Source of the DNA: Clostridium formicaceticum
GTDB lineage: Bacteria; Bacillota; Clostridia; Peptostreptococcales; Natronincolaceae
Length of the DNA: 64,000 nucleotides
Direction of reading: 5' to 3'
NCBI RefSeq assembly: GCF_001854185.1
Contig: NZ_CP017603.1
Location: 4,464,001-4,528,000 of the forward strand
Shown here one piece after another: positions 26,317 through 35,212 of the stretch (position 1 is the first letter of the stretch; each line of letters opens with the position of its first letter). The notes beneath the pieces are model-generated. The model did no database searches and was not told where the DNA came from. It saw only the letters and a list, made by a program, of their open reading frames with translations. The position numbers were made by a program, and so were the translations under genes.

Positions 26317-27126
26317 TTATTCGTAAGTTTCATACTTTTGTGTTAATTTATCAATTTCCTTATGTAGTATCTTTAACTCCATGGTATCTTCCTTTTCCCA
26401 AAGCCTATTAAATCTTTCTTGAAAGTCATTAGCTTCTTTTAGCCTACCTGAAAGATAAAGAGATTGTATATTTTGCAGAATGCTTGAAACAATGTTAGAG
26501 CGAACTTCAAAAAATTTTTGCGCTTGTCTAATCTCATGACGTATTTCAGACATTTCTTGATCTAGCTTAAAAGCGGCATCCGCTGCCTTTTTTAATCTAT
26601 CTTCAATATGATTAGGAATTTGTTGCTTATATTTATACTTCAGAGAATGCTCAATAATTGCCCAAAAATTCATAGCTAAAGTTCTAATTTGTATTTCTGC
26701 TAGTATGTTTTTGGGTCCCAAAGCTGTATGTATAGGATACTTAATGACCAAATGGTAGCTTCGATAACCGCTATCTTTAAAGTTTGTTATATAATCTTTT
26801 TCTAAAACAATCTCCAGATCCTCTCCATCGCGATCCCTTATATAGTCTACTACCGTATAAATATCTTCAACAAACTGACACATAATTCTTATGCCAGCAA
26901 TATCTTCTATTTTCTCAGAAATTTCTTCAGGACTTACACTTAATTTTCTAGCTTTCTCTAAAATACTAGATACTTTTTTTACCCTGCCAGTTACAAACTC
27001 TATTGGAGAGTACTCTCCGATGGTACGAAGCTCATTTCTAATACTCTTAAACTTTACTTTTAGTTCCTCTACTGCGTGCTCATAGGGAATTAAAAACTTT
27101 TTCCATTCGATACTTTCCATATTCAC
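26317..27126 (-). CDS. small alarmone (GTP pyrophosphokinase) synthetase, RelA/SpoT synthetase domain
   Basis: This 269-residue protein holds only the (p)ppGpp synthetase domain, without the HD hydrolase or regulatory domains of Rel. It therefore belongs with the RelQ/YjbM-like small alarmone synthetases. It shows GRVKKVSSILEKARK, IEDIAGIRIMCQF (the conserved D of the nucleotide pocket), KDSGYRSYHLVIKYP, EIQIRTLAMNFWAIIEHSLKYKY and a long helical C-terminus. It would make the stringent-response alarmone from GTP or GDP and ATP. The start is GTG at 27126 behind GGGGTGAT, or the ATG two codons later. The 230 bp upstream are AT-rich, with nothing recognised. Confidence 0.9.
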   Translation of the reverse strand: MNMESIEWKKFLIPYEHAVEELKVKFKSIRNELRTIGEYSPIEFVTGRVKKVSSILEKARKLSVSPEEISEKIEDIAGIRIMCQFVEDIYTVVDYIRDRDGEDLEIVLEKDYITNFKDSGYRSYHLVIKYPIHTALGPKNILAEIQIRTLAMNFWAIIEHSLKYKYKQQIPNHIEDRLKKAADAAFKLDQEMSEIRHEIRQAQKFFEVRSNIVSSILQNIQSLYLSGRLKEANDFQERFNRLWEKEDTMELKILHKEIDKLTQKYETYE

Positions 27127-27360
27127 TATTTATCACCCCACTATGCCAAAACTTTTCCACAGTCGAAATCAAAGTACACCTTATCTATTATATCATTATT
27201 TCATGTTTTTTTTAATTTATAAATATAAAAAGCTTTTGTATTATAGTGATACTGTATTATTTCCTCAATATTCATATTTATACATATTTTTACATATATC
27301 TTGTATTCTAAGGCTTTTCTACACAAGATAATAGAGCAGTTTGCCTGCCCTACACTTTTA

Positions 27361-27780
27361 TTACGTATTTTGACGGATGTATTTTTTTAAAAAACTGGGT
27401 AAGTTTTCTTCCGTTCTACTAATACTAAAGATAAAGCTTACATTATATTTTATTTCTAGCACACTCAGCTTATTAAAAAAACTTTCCATATCTTCTAACG
27501 GTTTCTCTGTAATTTTGCACAAATCATCTATATATATACTTTCAACATCATAGTTTGAAGCGATGATGCCACAAAGAAACCCATAAAAACTTTCTTCATC
27601 TTTCACCTTGTAATCTTTTAATGGCATGAATCTTATCTTGTAATCTATCTGAAACATATGACTATTGTCTATATCAATAAAAACAATATGTCCCTTCGTC
27701 CTTTTTACAGAATCATTTGCATCCTGAATCAAAGCTCTTGTTTTACCGCTACCTTTTTTACCTAAAACTAATTTTATCAC
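27361..27780 (-). CDS. small P-loop NTPase-like protein
   Basis: This 139-residue protein opens with a Walker A motif, LGKKGSGKT at residues 6-14. A Walker B-like hydrophobic strand ending in two acids (SIYIDDL) lies near residue 85 and a late strand reads SFIFSISRTEE. No second domain is present. It resembles short ATPase proteins of clostridia whose role is unknown. The gene stands alone, with a palindromic repeat 45 bp upstream. Confidence 0.65.
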   Translation of the reverse strand: MIKLVLGKKGSGKTRALIQDANDSVKRTKGHIVFIDIDNSHMFQIDYKIRFMPLKDYKVKDEESFYGFLCGIIASNYDVESIYIDDLCKITEKPLEDMESFFNKLSVLEIKYNVSFIFSISRTEENLPSFLKKYIRQNT

Positions 27781-27824
27781 TTTTCAACCTCCCACCTGCA
27801 TTCAGCCTATAATTTTCCTTCTAA

Positions 27825-27907
27825 AGATATACGCCTCTTAATTTCAATATCCTAAGGGGCAACCGCAGCCTTTGGCTATTAAAATCTAAGTATATAGGCG
27901 TATATCT
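27825..27907. repeat. palindromic intergenic repeat
   Basis: AGATATACGCCT and its perfect 12-base complement enclose about 60 bp. An inner CTAAGG block and related bases recall other intergenic elements in this window (36.7 and 41.3 kb). It contains no gene and looks like a small MITE- or REP-like element. Confidence 0.6.
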
Positions 27908-27968
27908 ATAAATATTCTATCAATTCTGACATTTTCCTGCATAATTTTAAATATTTTCTTTATAACTT

Positions 27969-28925
27969 TTATAAGCTATTGTCTAAGGCTTTTCCCCCCA
28001 AGTAGTTGGCTCTCTTGCCCTGGTAACTATTATCTTTTTCCATCATTTCATGAATCTCATCTCTGATTTTCCACCAGCTCCTATTCCAATTTACAAAAAC
28101 GCTATTTTCTTCTGGTGCTCTTCCTATCAATCGCTGCACAATGATATTAGGGGCTAAATATTCTAAAAAAGTCACTACTCTTTTTTGATAAGTCTCTACA
28201 GGAATAATTTGAAATTCTCCCTTTTCATACATTTCTCCCATCTTCGTTCCTTTCACTAAGTACAGAGCATGTAACTTTACCTGTTGTATCCTTAAGGCAG
28301 AAATAATTTTTGCATTTTCTATAACATCATCCTCATCATCCCAAGGTAAATTCAATATTAGATGGGTGCATATTTCAAAACCATATTTTTGTATATAAAA
28401 AACTGCGTCAATAAACTCTGCCAAGGTATGACCCCTGTTGATTTTTTTTAGACTATGGTAATTTACGGTTTGAAGACCCAACTCTATAGAAATTTCTATG
28501 GCATATTTATCTTTTATTTCCTTTAAAAATATTAAATAGTTTTCGTCAATACAGTCAGGTCTTGTAGAAATAGCTATCTCTACAATATCTTCCCCTACTG
28601 CTTCCTGTACATATTTTTTAAAATCTTCTAGTGGAAGATATGTGTTGGTGAAATTTTGAAAATAAGCAATAAATTTTTTAGCTTTATACTTTTTTCGGAT
28701 AATTTTCTTGTTACTCTCTAGTTGCTGTGCTACTGTATAAGAATTAGGTAGATTCTCAAAACCAGTCCCTACTTCTGCACAAAATGTACACCCCCCCTGA
28801 CCTAGCCTTCCATCCCTATTGGGGCAGGTTAAAGGTAGGTTTATAGGTAATTTATATACTTTTTCTCCATATTTTTCTCTAAGATAATCAGAATAAGTTC
28901 TATATAAAAAAACGTCTTTTTTCAT
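27969..28925 (-). CDS. TIGR01212-family radical SAM protein
   Basis: This 318-residue radical SAM enzyme belongs to the YhcC/TIGR01212 type. The Fe-S cysteines appear in LTCPNRDGRLGQGGCTFC (residues 32-49), a spacing special to this family. The SAM-binding strands follow with IAISTRPDCI and ELGLQTVNYHSLKKINRGH. WDDEDDV and RLIGRAPEEN are also family blocks. Its reaction is not established. The start is ATG at 28925 behind AAGGAAGG. Confidence 0.88.
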   Translation of the reverse strand: MKKDVFLYRTYSDYLREKYGEKVYKLPINLPLTCPNRDGRLGQGGCTFCAEVGTGFENLPNSYTVAQQLESNKKIIRKKYKAKKFIAYFQNFTNTYLPLEDFKKYVQEAVGEDIVEIAISTRPDCIDENYLIFLKEIKDKYAIEISIELGLQTVNYHSLKKINRGHTLAEFIDAVFYIQKYGFEICTHLILNLPWDDEDDVIENAKIISALRIQQVKLHALYLVKGTKMGEMYEKGEFQIIPVETYQKRVVTFLEYLAPNIIVQRLIGRAPEENSVFVNWNRSWWKIRDEIHEMMEKDNSYQGKRANYLGGKALDNSL

Positions 28926-29034
28926 CTATATCCTTCCTTTTTTAGCTTTATGCTATTTTTTCTTCTAGGCTGTTGCTGAAAGTAATTTACTATCTTTTTA
29001 TTTGCCACGAATAACGAAGTTATACATTCTTTAA

Positions 29035-29073
29035 AATGAAATAGAGATTTCTCATAGAAATCTCTATTTCATT
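29035..29073 (-). terminator. terminator after the stress-protein-like gene
   Basis: This is a perfect 18-bp stem with a three-base loop, AATGAAATAGAGATTTCT and its complement, followed by TTTTAAA on the minus strand. Confidence 0.9.
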
Positions 29074-29084
29074 GATTAAATTGA

Positions 29085-29471
29085 TTAATCAGTAGATATT
29101 ATTTTTAAATCAACATCATTACATATCTTTTTGCTTAGCTTCATAATGATGTTATTCTCAGTAGATTTTTCTTTTGATTCCCCTAGAACAATCGTTTTTA
29201 TATTATGTTTTTGACAAAAATCAATAATTGTCTTTACTACGTCAGAAGAACGCAGAACTGTCATATGTGCGCCAACTTCCTTAGAAATATCAAACAAGTA
29301 GTCTAAGGCTTCTCCTTCTTTAGAATTTCCCAATATACTCCATCCTATAGGCGCCACATGAACAACAAAAATTCCTCCTCCTTGCTTTTCTTTTATTTGT
29401 ACACCAGCTTTTATCAATCTTTCGCAGGTTTTTTGTTGGGTTACACAGATCATTGTATTTTCATTTTCCAT
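29085..29471 (-). CDS. universal-stress-protein-like (UspA/KdpD-type) protein
   Basis: This protein of about 128 residues has the alpha/beta Usp layout: MICVTQQKTCERLI (first strand and helix), IFVVHVAP, MTVLRSSDVVKTIIDF and TIVLGESKEKS (nucleotide-loop region). It resembles the Usp-like domain of KdpD sensor kinases as a stand-alone protein. The ATG at 29471 is chosen because AAAGGGG lies ten bases upstream; a 19-codon longer frame lacks support. It may sense nucleotides or ions, but its role is unknown. Confidence 0.72.
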   Translation of the reverse strand: MENENTMICVTQQKTCERLIKAGVQIKEKQGGGIFVVHVAPIGWSILGNSKEGEALDYLFDISKEVGAHMTVLRSSDVVKTIIDFCQKHNIKTIVLGESKEKSTENNIIMKLSKKICNDVDLKIISTD

Positions 29472-29602
29472 CCAATATGTACCCCTTTCTATTATGTTGA
29501 TAACATTATCTTTCTTATTGGATATCAAGCGCGTACTATTTTGTCTCTATTCTATTATACTATATATGGTTTTTAAAATAAATTTAAGTTAGGAAGAAAT
29601 TT

Positions 29603-29640
29603 AAAAATCCTGTAACCAATTTATAGATTACAGGATTTTT
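29603..29640 (-). terminator. terminator after the LysM gene
   Basis: AAAAATCCTGTAA and TTACAGGATTTTT form a 13-bp stem. On the minus strand it ends in a T-run, ten bases past the LysM stop. Confidence 0.88.
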
Positions 29641-29649
29641 ATCTCATTT

Positions 29650-30435
29650 TTAAGGTATAATGGTTCCTCTTAATACAACTGGCCCAGTTGGCTTATCTAT
29701 AGATATAGTGGCTTCTGCCGTAACAATCACTTCATCGTAACTTACAAAACTTCCAGTCGTTTTGCCATAGCCTACCATGATATCAGATACGCCACTATCC
29801 TTTAATTCTACTCTGTAGTAACGATCTCTATCTCTGTCTACTACCCATGCATAGTAACACTTTAACTTAGGATCAATTGTAGCAGGAGCTGGTAAGCCAA
29901 AGGTACTGATCCAAAGGATAGCACCGGGTAAACTCACAAAGGCCATGCCTCCTAAAACACCGGTACGTTCTGGTCTTAATATAACTCTACGTATACCTTC
30001 AGGAAGTGGTATATCTGGCGCTGGAACACAAATTCTTTGGCCAATATCCAAAACATTTGGATCAGGAATTTGTGGATTTGCTTCAATCAATCTCTGCAAA
30101 GTTACACCAAATCTTCTAGCAATATTAAACATGGTGTCACCACGTTGTACAATATAAATCGTTCCATCAGGACAAAATACTGCTGGCGGTGGTGGTGGCG
30201 TTACAACGGCAGGAATGCATATTCTTTGTCCTACATAAATAACATTTGGGTTAGGTATTTGTGGATTTGCTCTAATTAATGCTTGTAGTTCTATGCCATA
30301 GCGATTTGCAATACGAAACATTGTATCTCCAGGGCGAATTGTATATATTGTTCCTCCAGGACATGCAGGAGGTTCTGGTACTTGTAGGCTCATCATAGGT
30401 GCCATAGGATTAGGTCCTCCATAACTAGGGTACAT
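29650..30435 (-). CDS. LysM-domain protein, possibly spore-associated
   Basis: This 261-residue protein has two LysM peptidoglycan-binding domains, at about 29-75 and 93-139, each with GTIYxxxxGDTMFxIA and NPQIPxPNVxxxGQRICxP. A proline linker joins them, and a C-terminal beta-rich domain of about 110 residues follows that I do not recognise. The N-terminus (MYPSYGGPNPMAPMM) is not a signal peptide. Cytoplasmic LysM proteins of this sort in spore formers (SafA-like) are deposited on the spore from the mother cell, so a coat or cortex role is possible. Four cysteines, two in each LysM unit, are notable. Confidence 0.8.
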   Translation of the reverse strand: MYPSYGGPNPMAPMMSLQVPEPPACPGGTIYTIRPGDTMFRIANRYGIELQALIRANPQIPNPNVIYVGQRICIPAVVTPPPPPAVFCPDGTIYIVQRGDTMFNIARRFGVTLQRLIEANPQIPDPNVLDIGQRICVPAPDIPLPEGIRRVILRPERTGVLGGMAFVSLPGAILWISTFGLPAPATIDPKLKCYYAWVVDRDRDRYYRVELKDSGVSDIMVGYGKTTGSFVSYDEVIVTAEATISIDKPTGPVVLRGTIIP

Positions 30436-30518
30436 GCTTCTCCTCCTTTCATTTTTCTATATCATTATATGTTATCAAGTTTTTTTTGTTATACTTTTTT
30501 GGTGTTTTATCACATAAA

Positions 30519-30545
30519 AAAGCCACTTTTTTTCAAAGTGGCTTT
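30519..30545 (-). terminator. terminator after the lactate permease gene
   Basis: AAAGCCACTTT pairs with AAAGTGGCTTT around a short loop. On the minus strand it ends in a T-run, 14 bases past the stop. Confidence 0.85.
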
Positions 30546-30558
30546 CTATAATAACAAC

Positions 30559-32049
30559 TTAAACCAGTACACCAAAGTTAGGGAATAGATAGTGGGTATA
30601 CATCAGGGCTGCTAGCCCATATAATACCAATATAAGTAAAAAAGCTGGTAATACTTTTTTCATAAGTTGTCCTTCTTTTCCTAATACGCCAACGGTTGTA
30701 GCAACAGCTACCACATTGTTTATACAAATCATATTTCCAATAGCTCCACCTACATTTTGCCCTGCAAAAACAGTAATTGGGTTCAACCCCAAGGATGTAG
30801 CTGCTTCAACATGCATTGTAGCAAACATAATATTAGATCCTAATCCTGTGCCCGTCATAAATGAGCCCAAAGCCCCTATAGCTACTGCTACAAAAGGATA
30901 TCCCTTTCCTGCTGCATTTGAAAGGGTTTTTGCTAAAAGAGACATCATTCCTGTACTTACCATGACATCACTTAATACTAAGAGCCCGCACATAGCAACC
31001 AATGCTGGTATTACCTTTTTAAAAGCATTTTTAGCATGCCCGGCAAATTCAGGAATTTTGACTCCTAAAACCAATGCGCCTAAAAAGGCAGAGATAAAGA
31101 TAACAGTCCCTACCCAAACAGTGTAACCGTATCGTGCTAACACACTTAAATCAAAGGAATAACGGACGGCTGGTAACAAAATCATTAAAATCAAGTAAGG
31201 TGCAAAGGCTTTATGGGCCGGCATATTGCTTTTATTGGTCTTCTCTGGTTTGTACAAAAACTCAGAAGGTGTTTTTATCTTAAATATTTTTAGATAGACT
31301 AACGTTGCAATAATCGCTAATAATCCAGTACACATGCTGGTAACTTCAGGTCCTATTATATTTGAAAAAACAAAAAGGGTCGCTGCCATAAAGCTACCGG
31401 CAAAAACTAGAAAACCTCCTAGGTTTTTCATTCCCTTTTTTCCAAATATCGTTAGCGTAACTAAAAAAGGCATAATAAAAGCCCCTAGCATATGTATTCT
31501 TCCTGTCATGGAAGAGGCTTCCATGATACTCATATATTCCCTCACTGCTTGGGATCCCATGATGGTTGTCACACCTGCTCCTCCCCAACTTCCAGGAATA
31601 CCATTGGCAATCAATGCTGCTGTAGCAGCTGATATAGGATTAAAACCTAGTCCTACCAAAAAAGGCGCAGCAACTGCTGCTGGTGCCCCTGCCCCTGCAA
31701 CACCTTCTAAAAAAATACCAAACATAACAGCAATAATTAAAACTTGAATTCTTCGATCATCGGTAATATCTGCGATAACCTCCTTCATTTTGTCCATAGC
31801 ACCTGTCTCAATTGTCATAACCAGCATGGAAAAAGCAGCGAAGATCAAATAAACAATTCTTATACCATCTCCAACCCCCTTATGAAAAGATTGCAGCATC
31901 CCACTAGCACTTCCATTAAAAAACAACCAACCTAAAATAACCGTATAAATCATAACGATAGGAGCTACCTTCATTGCAGATTTCTTTAATCCAATAACGC
32001 CTATCAATACAGCCACAATTGGACTAACAGCCAATGCAACATTTAACAT
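30559..32049 (-). CDS. L-lactate permease (LctP family)
   Basis: This 496-residue membrane carrier has about 13-14 hydrophobic segments and belongs to the LctP family, which takes up lactate or glycolate with protons. Signature stretches are FLEGVAGAGAPAAVAAPFL (near residues 113-131), IANGIPGSWGGAGVTTIMG and FMTGTGLGSNIMF, plus NVGGAIGNMICINNVVA near the end. ATG at 32049 is preceded by AGGAGGG. The leader contains a terminator-like hairpin. The gene is divergent from larA, so both probably serve lactate metabolism. Confidence 0.93.
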   Translation of the reverse strand: MLNVALAVSPIVAVLIGVIGLKKSAMKVAPIVMIYTVILGWLFFNGSASGMLQSFHKGVGDGIRIVYLIFAAFSMLVMTIETGAMDKMKEVIADITDDRRIQVLIIAVMFGIFLEGVAGAGAPAAVAAPFLVGLGFNPISAATAALIANGIPGSWGGAGVTTIMGSQAVREYMSIMEASSMTGRIHMLGAFIMPFLVTLTIFGKKGMKNLGGFLVFAGSFMAATLFVFSNIIGPEVTSMCTGLLAIIATLVYLKIFKIKTPSEFLYKPEKTNKSNMPAHKAFAPYLILMILLPAVRYSFDLSVLARYGYTVWVGTVIFISAFLGALVLGVKIPEFAGHAKNAFKKVIPALVAMCGLLVLSDVMVSTGMMSLLAKTLSNAAGKGYPFVAVAIGALGSFMTGTGLGSNIMFATMHVEAATSLGLNPITVFAGQNVGGAIGNMICINNVVAVATTVGVLGKEGQLMKKVLPAFLLILVLYGLAALMYTHYLFPNFGVLV

Positions 32050-32084
32050 GCAAAACCCTCCTTTTTATCCAGTCTTTAAATTTT

Positions 32085-32132
32085 AAAATAAAAAACACTC
32101 ATTCCTCTAAAATGGAATGAATGTATCATTCA
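32085..32132 (-). promoter_or_regulatory. leader hairpin with overlapping palindrome upstream of the lactate permease
   Basis: On the minus strand, CATTCATTCC pairs with GGAATGAGTG and is followed by TTTTTTATTTT, a terminator located before the lactate permease start. Its 5' arm overlaps a second palindrome, TGAATGATACATTCA (32118-32132). This could be a competing hairpin or a repressor site. Attenuation is inferred. No T-box or known riboswitch motif is visible upstream. Confidence 0.55.
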
Positions 32133-32550
32133 TGAGGTACTATCTTCTTCTATTCTATATAAAATAACAAACCAGAAAATTTCCTTGTCGAAATCACAGA
32201 TCTTGACTAGCAAAGTTTAAACTTAAGAGCATATCTATATACATCCTCTAGTTTGTGAAAAAGCCTTCATAGGCTTGTTAGCTAGTTTATATTGATGTTT
32301 AGCTTTTTTTATTCTGTCACAATCATTTATCCTTATTATAGACTTTAACTTTTTAAATTTTTCAAATTTATACATAATTATATAGATGATTTCAAGTTTA
32401 TACAATGACTAAAAAACGTTTTTTTCTACATGAATTAACATTTTTCTTCAATTTTTTTATTATTTCTTTATTTTCCATAAAATTCAATATTTTTTTAAAA
32501 AATTAATTTTAAATTAAATATGAAATCTTTTTTATTTCTCATAAAAGATA
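32133..32550. other. intergenic region between the lactate permease gene and larA
   Basis: This is AT-rich divergent regulatory DNA. A small hairpin, AAGCC-TTCAT-GGCTT type, lies near 32262-32277. No frame or repeat of note was found. Confidence 0.4.
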
Positions 32551-32579
32551 TTGACAGACTTCTCCCAAACAACTAACAT
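32551..32579 (+). promoter_or_regulatory. sigma-A-type promoter for larA
   Basis: A perfect TTGACA is followed after 17 bases by TAACAT, about 60 bp before the larA start. Spacing and position are ideal. Confidence 0.6.
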
Positions 32580-32637
32580 ATATTGTATACTAAATATAAA
32601 TATTCTGTATTTTTTTATAATAAAGGGAGGAGTAATT

Positions 32638-33924
32638 ATGCAGACTTTTAGCATGAAGTATGGTAAGAGCATGGTAGACTTTTCTTTGCCAGAAAAAAAC
32701 CTACTTGATATCATAAAAAATAATGAAAAAGATTTTTCAAAAAGTGAAGAAGAGGTTATTTTAGATGCTTTAAACAACCCTATAGGCACAGGTACTTTAA
32801 AAGAGATTGTAAAACCTGGAGAGAAAATATGTATCGTTATTTCTGACATCACTCGAGCTTGGCAAAAAATGAGCACCTATCTTCCTTATGTGGTAGATAC
32901 ATTAACAGAGATTGGTATTGAGGATAAAGATATTCTTTTTATTGCTTCCACAGGTTCCCATAGAAAACATACAAAAGAAGAACATAGAACCTTGTTGGGG
33001 GAAAAATTAGCAGATCGATTTGAAGTAATCGATCATGACTGTTGGGACAAAGAAAATTTGACTTATGTAGGAACTACTAGTTTTGGTACACCCGTTCATA
33101 TCAATAAGATGGCATTTGACTGTGATCATATCCTTTTAACAGGAGCTATTGTATTTCACCTTTTAGCTGGGTGGGGAGGAGGAAAAAAATCTGTTCTTCC
33201 TGGTATCTGCAGTTATGAAACCATTATGAAAAACCATGCTTTATCCTTGAACCCAACTTTAGGGGAAGGTAGTAATCCCTCTGTTCGAAGTGGAAATATT
33301 ATCAATAATCCTCTTTACGAAGATATGTTAGAAGCAGCAAAACTTGTTAAACCTTCTTTTCTATTCAATGTGATTATGAATGCAGATGGTAAAATTGCTG
33401 CTGCCGTGGCTGGAGATTTTATTGAAGCCCACGAAGCTGGTTGTAAAATCGTACAAGAATTGGATGGCGTTTCTATTAAAGAAAAAGCAGATGTAGTTAT
33501 AGCAACTGCTGGTGGATTCCCAAAGGATATTAACTTATATCAGACCGTCAAAACCCTTATTAATGCTAGAGAAGCTGTAAAAGAAGGCGGTACGATTATT
33601 ATTTTAAGTGAGTGCTCAGAGGGATTTGGTAATGCTGATGTACAGGAAATTATTCAAGATTACGATACAATGTTAGAGAGGGAAAAAGCCTTAAGAGAAA
33701 ACTTCTCTATTGCCAAATATATCGGATATTTTGTCAGTGAAGCAGCAGTAAACTTTACCCTTATCTTGGTTTCCAATATCGATGGGGAGCTGGTAGAAAG
33801 AGCTAACATTAAAGTTGTTAAAACGATACAAGAGGCATTGGCCATTGCTTATCAGAAACAAGGGGAGGATCTTAAAGCCTACTTGATGCCCTACGGAGCA
33901 AACACCCTGCCCCAATTGGTCTAG
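32638..33924 (+). CDS. larA: LarA-family nickel-dependent lactate racemase
   Basis: LarA interconverts D- and L-lactate using the nickel-pincer nucleotide cofactor; relatives act on other 2-hydroxyacids. The 428-residue protein shows DITRAW, STGSHRKHTKEE (the paired histidines), VGTTSFGTPVHI and FHLLAGWGGGKKSVLPGI, which holds the histidine and the lysine that binds the cofactor. ATG at 32638 follows AAAGGGAGGAG; an upstream in-frame start at 32551 lies inside the promoter. No cofactor-making larB, larC or larE gene is in this window. The partner permease is divergent. Confidence 0.9.
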   Translation: MQTFSMKYGKSMVDFSLPEKNLLDIIKNNEKDFSKSEEEVILDALNNPIGTGTLKEIVKPGEKICIVISDITRAWQKMSTYLPYVVDTLTEIGIEDKDILFIASTGSHRKHTKEEHRTLLGEKLADRFEVIDHDCWDKENLTYVGTTSFGTPVHINKMAFDCDHILLTGAIVFHLLAGWGGGKKSVLPGICSYETIMKNHALSLNPTLGEGSNPSVRSGNIINNPLYEDMLEAAKLVKPSFLFNVIMNADGKIAAAVAGDFIEAHEAGCKIVQELDGVSIKEKADVVIATAGGFPKDINLYQTVKTLINAREAVKEGGTIIILSECSEGFGNADVQEIIQDYDTMLEREKALRENFSIAKYIGYFVSEAAVNFTLILVSNIDGELVERANIKVVKTIQEALAIAYQKQGEDLKAYLMPYGANTLPQLV

Positions 33925-33933
33925 AAGTATGTA

Positions 33934-33993
33934 GGGACAAAGGATAAAAACAGCGAAAACCAGCTGCTTTCTATCCTTTGTCCCTTAATTTTT
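33934..33993 (+). terminator. terminator after larA
   Basis: GGGACAAAGGATA and its 13-base complement lie ten bases past the larA stop, with a CAGC/GCTG pair inside. TTAATTTTTT follows. Confidence 0.85.
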
Positions 33994-34016
33994 TGCTTAT
34001 TTATCATGAAGATCAC

Positions 34017-34958
34017 TTAATATCCTTTGTTGATATCTACCTGATTAATCAAAGGCTGCTGTTCTTTGAATTTTTTCATATTCTCATAAATAATCCTAAA
34101 CCTTCTCTCATTTCTCATTTCAGAAATCCAGCAATTGTGGGGGGTTACAAGGACATTATCCATTTCCCATAAAGGGCTCTCCTGAGGTAAAGGCTCCTTC
34201 TCAAAGACATCCAGGGCTACGCCTAAAAAATTCCCCTTTTGCAAGTGCTCAATAAGTGCTTCTTCATCAACAATGTTTCCTCTGGAGATATTGATAAAAA
34301 CAGCCTCTTTCTTCATCATTGCTAATCTTGTTTTGTTGATTAAATGATGGCTTTCTTTTGTATGAGGTACAGTAAGAACGATGACATCACAGCTCCTTAA
34401 TACTTCCTCTAATTGATCGATAGGATAGCAGCTATCAAAATATTTTACTTTTGTTCCCTTGGTATTTACCCCTATTGTATGAACCTCAAAGCCTTGAAGG
34501 CGTTTAGCAGCCTCTGCAGCTATACTGCCGGTTCCAATAAAGCCAATACGTTTTCTGTAGAGTTCTAAAAGACTAGTATCCATTTCCCATCGTCTTTGCT
34601 GCTGTTGTTGATATAACTTAGAAGATTTTTTATAGACTTCTAATATCTTTAATACGATCCACTCTCCTATAGGAATACTGTATCCGCCTTTGTTGTTGGT
34701 AATAAGAATTTTGTTTTTTCTAGCAATCTCCTTAGGTACTTGATCTATACCAATGCTGGAAAGTTGTATCCATCTTAACTTCTTCATTTTAGCAATATCC
34801 AAAGTAGCAAAAGGATGATAGCATATCAATGCCTCTACATCCTGTATTTCTTCCGTATATACAATCCCTTTTTCACTTCGTAAAATTATATCATAACCTA
34901 ACTTTTTTATAGATTCCATTTTTTCTTTTCCATAATCGTAAGTAAATAACACCTTCAT
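34017..34958 (-). CDS. D-isomer-specific 2-hydroxyacid dehydrogenase
   Basis: This NAD(P)-dependent enzyme reduces a 2-keto acid to a D-2-hydroxy acid, or the reverse. The 313-residue protein has the nucleotide-binding GFIGTGSIA near residues 138-146, the catalytic arginine in NISRGNIVDEEAL, the glutamate in DVFEKEPLP and the histidine in VTPHNCW. All catalytic residues are present. The substrate cannot be read, but the position beside larA and the lactate permease suggests lactate or a related acid. It converges with larA across a terminator. Confidence 0.9.
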   Translation of the reverse strand: MKVLFTYDYGKEKMESIKKLGYDIILRSEKGIVYTEEIQDVEALICYHPFATLDIAKMKKLRWIQLSSIGIDQVPKEIARKNKILITNNKGGYSIPIGEWIVLKILEVYKKSSKLYQQQQQRRWEMDTSLLELYRKRIGFIGTGSIAAEAAKRLQGFEVHTIGVNTKGTKVKYFDSCYPIDQLEEVLRSCDVIVLTVPHTKESHHLINKTRLAMMKKEAVFINISRGNIVDEEALIEHLQKGNFLGVALDVFEKEPLPQESPLWEMDNVLVTPHNCWISEMRNERRFRIIYENMKKFKEQQPLINQVDINKGY

Positions 34959-35212
34959 CTTATCATCACTCCCTTCGAACTTTTCTACCTTCTACTATAC
35001 TACAAAAATAATACAAATCCAGCGGAAGTTTTTATGGATAAACTTCTCTATTTATTAAGTCTATACGATAACACTAAAATTTATTATTTTAATTTCTCGA
35101 CTTTTATCGTAAACTATTGTATAGACATACCCTTCTAAATTTCCATATACTAAGGGCTATATAGACAAAAACCTCTAGATTTGAATTTCAATAGACTAAG
35201 GAGAAAAATAAG

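Noticed and set aside
27825-27907. The 27.8-kb palindrome as a terminator or riboswitch.
   Set aside because: The arms are about 60 bp apart, no T-run follows, and similar palindromes occur at unrelated places. A repeat element is the better explanation.
31334-31747. Long antisense frames opposite the lactate permease and other membrane protein genes.
   Set aside because: They mirror the codon pattern of strongly coding minus-strand genes, have no ribosome binding sites and encode no recognisable domain.
32551-32637. Extended N-terminus of LarA starting at 32551.
   Set aside because: The extension overlaps the TTGACA promoter, lacks a ribosome binding site and matches no LarA sequence. The ATG at 32638 has AGGGAGG.
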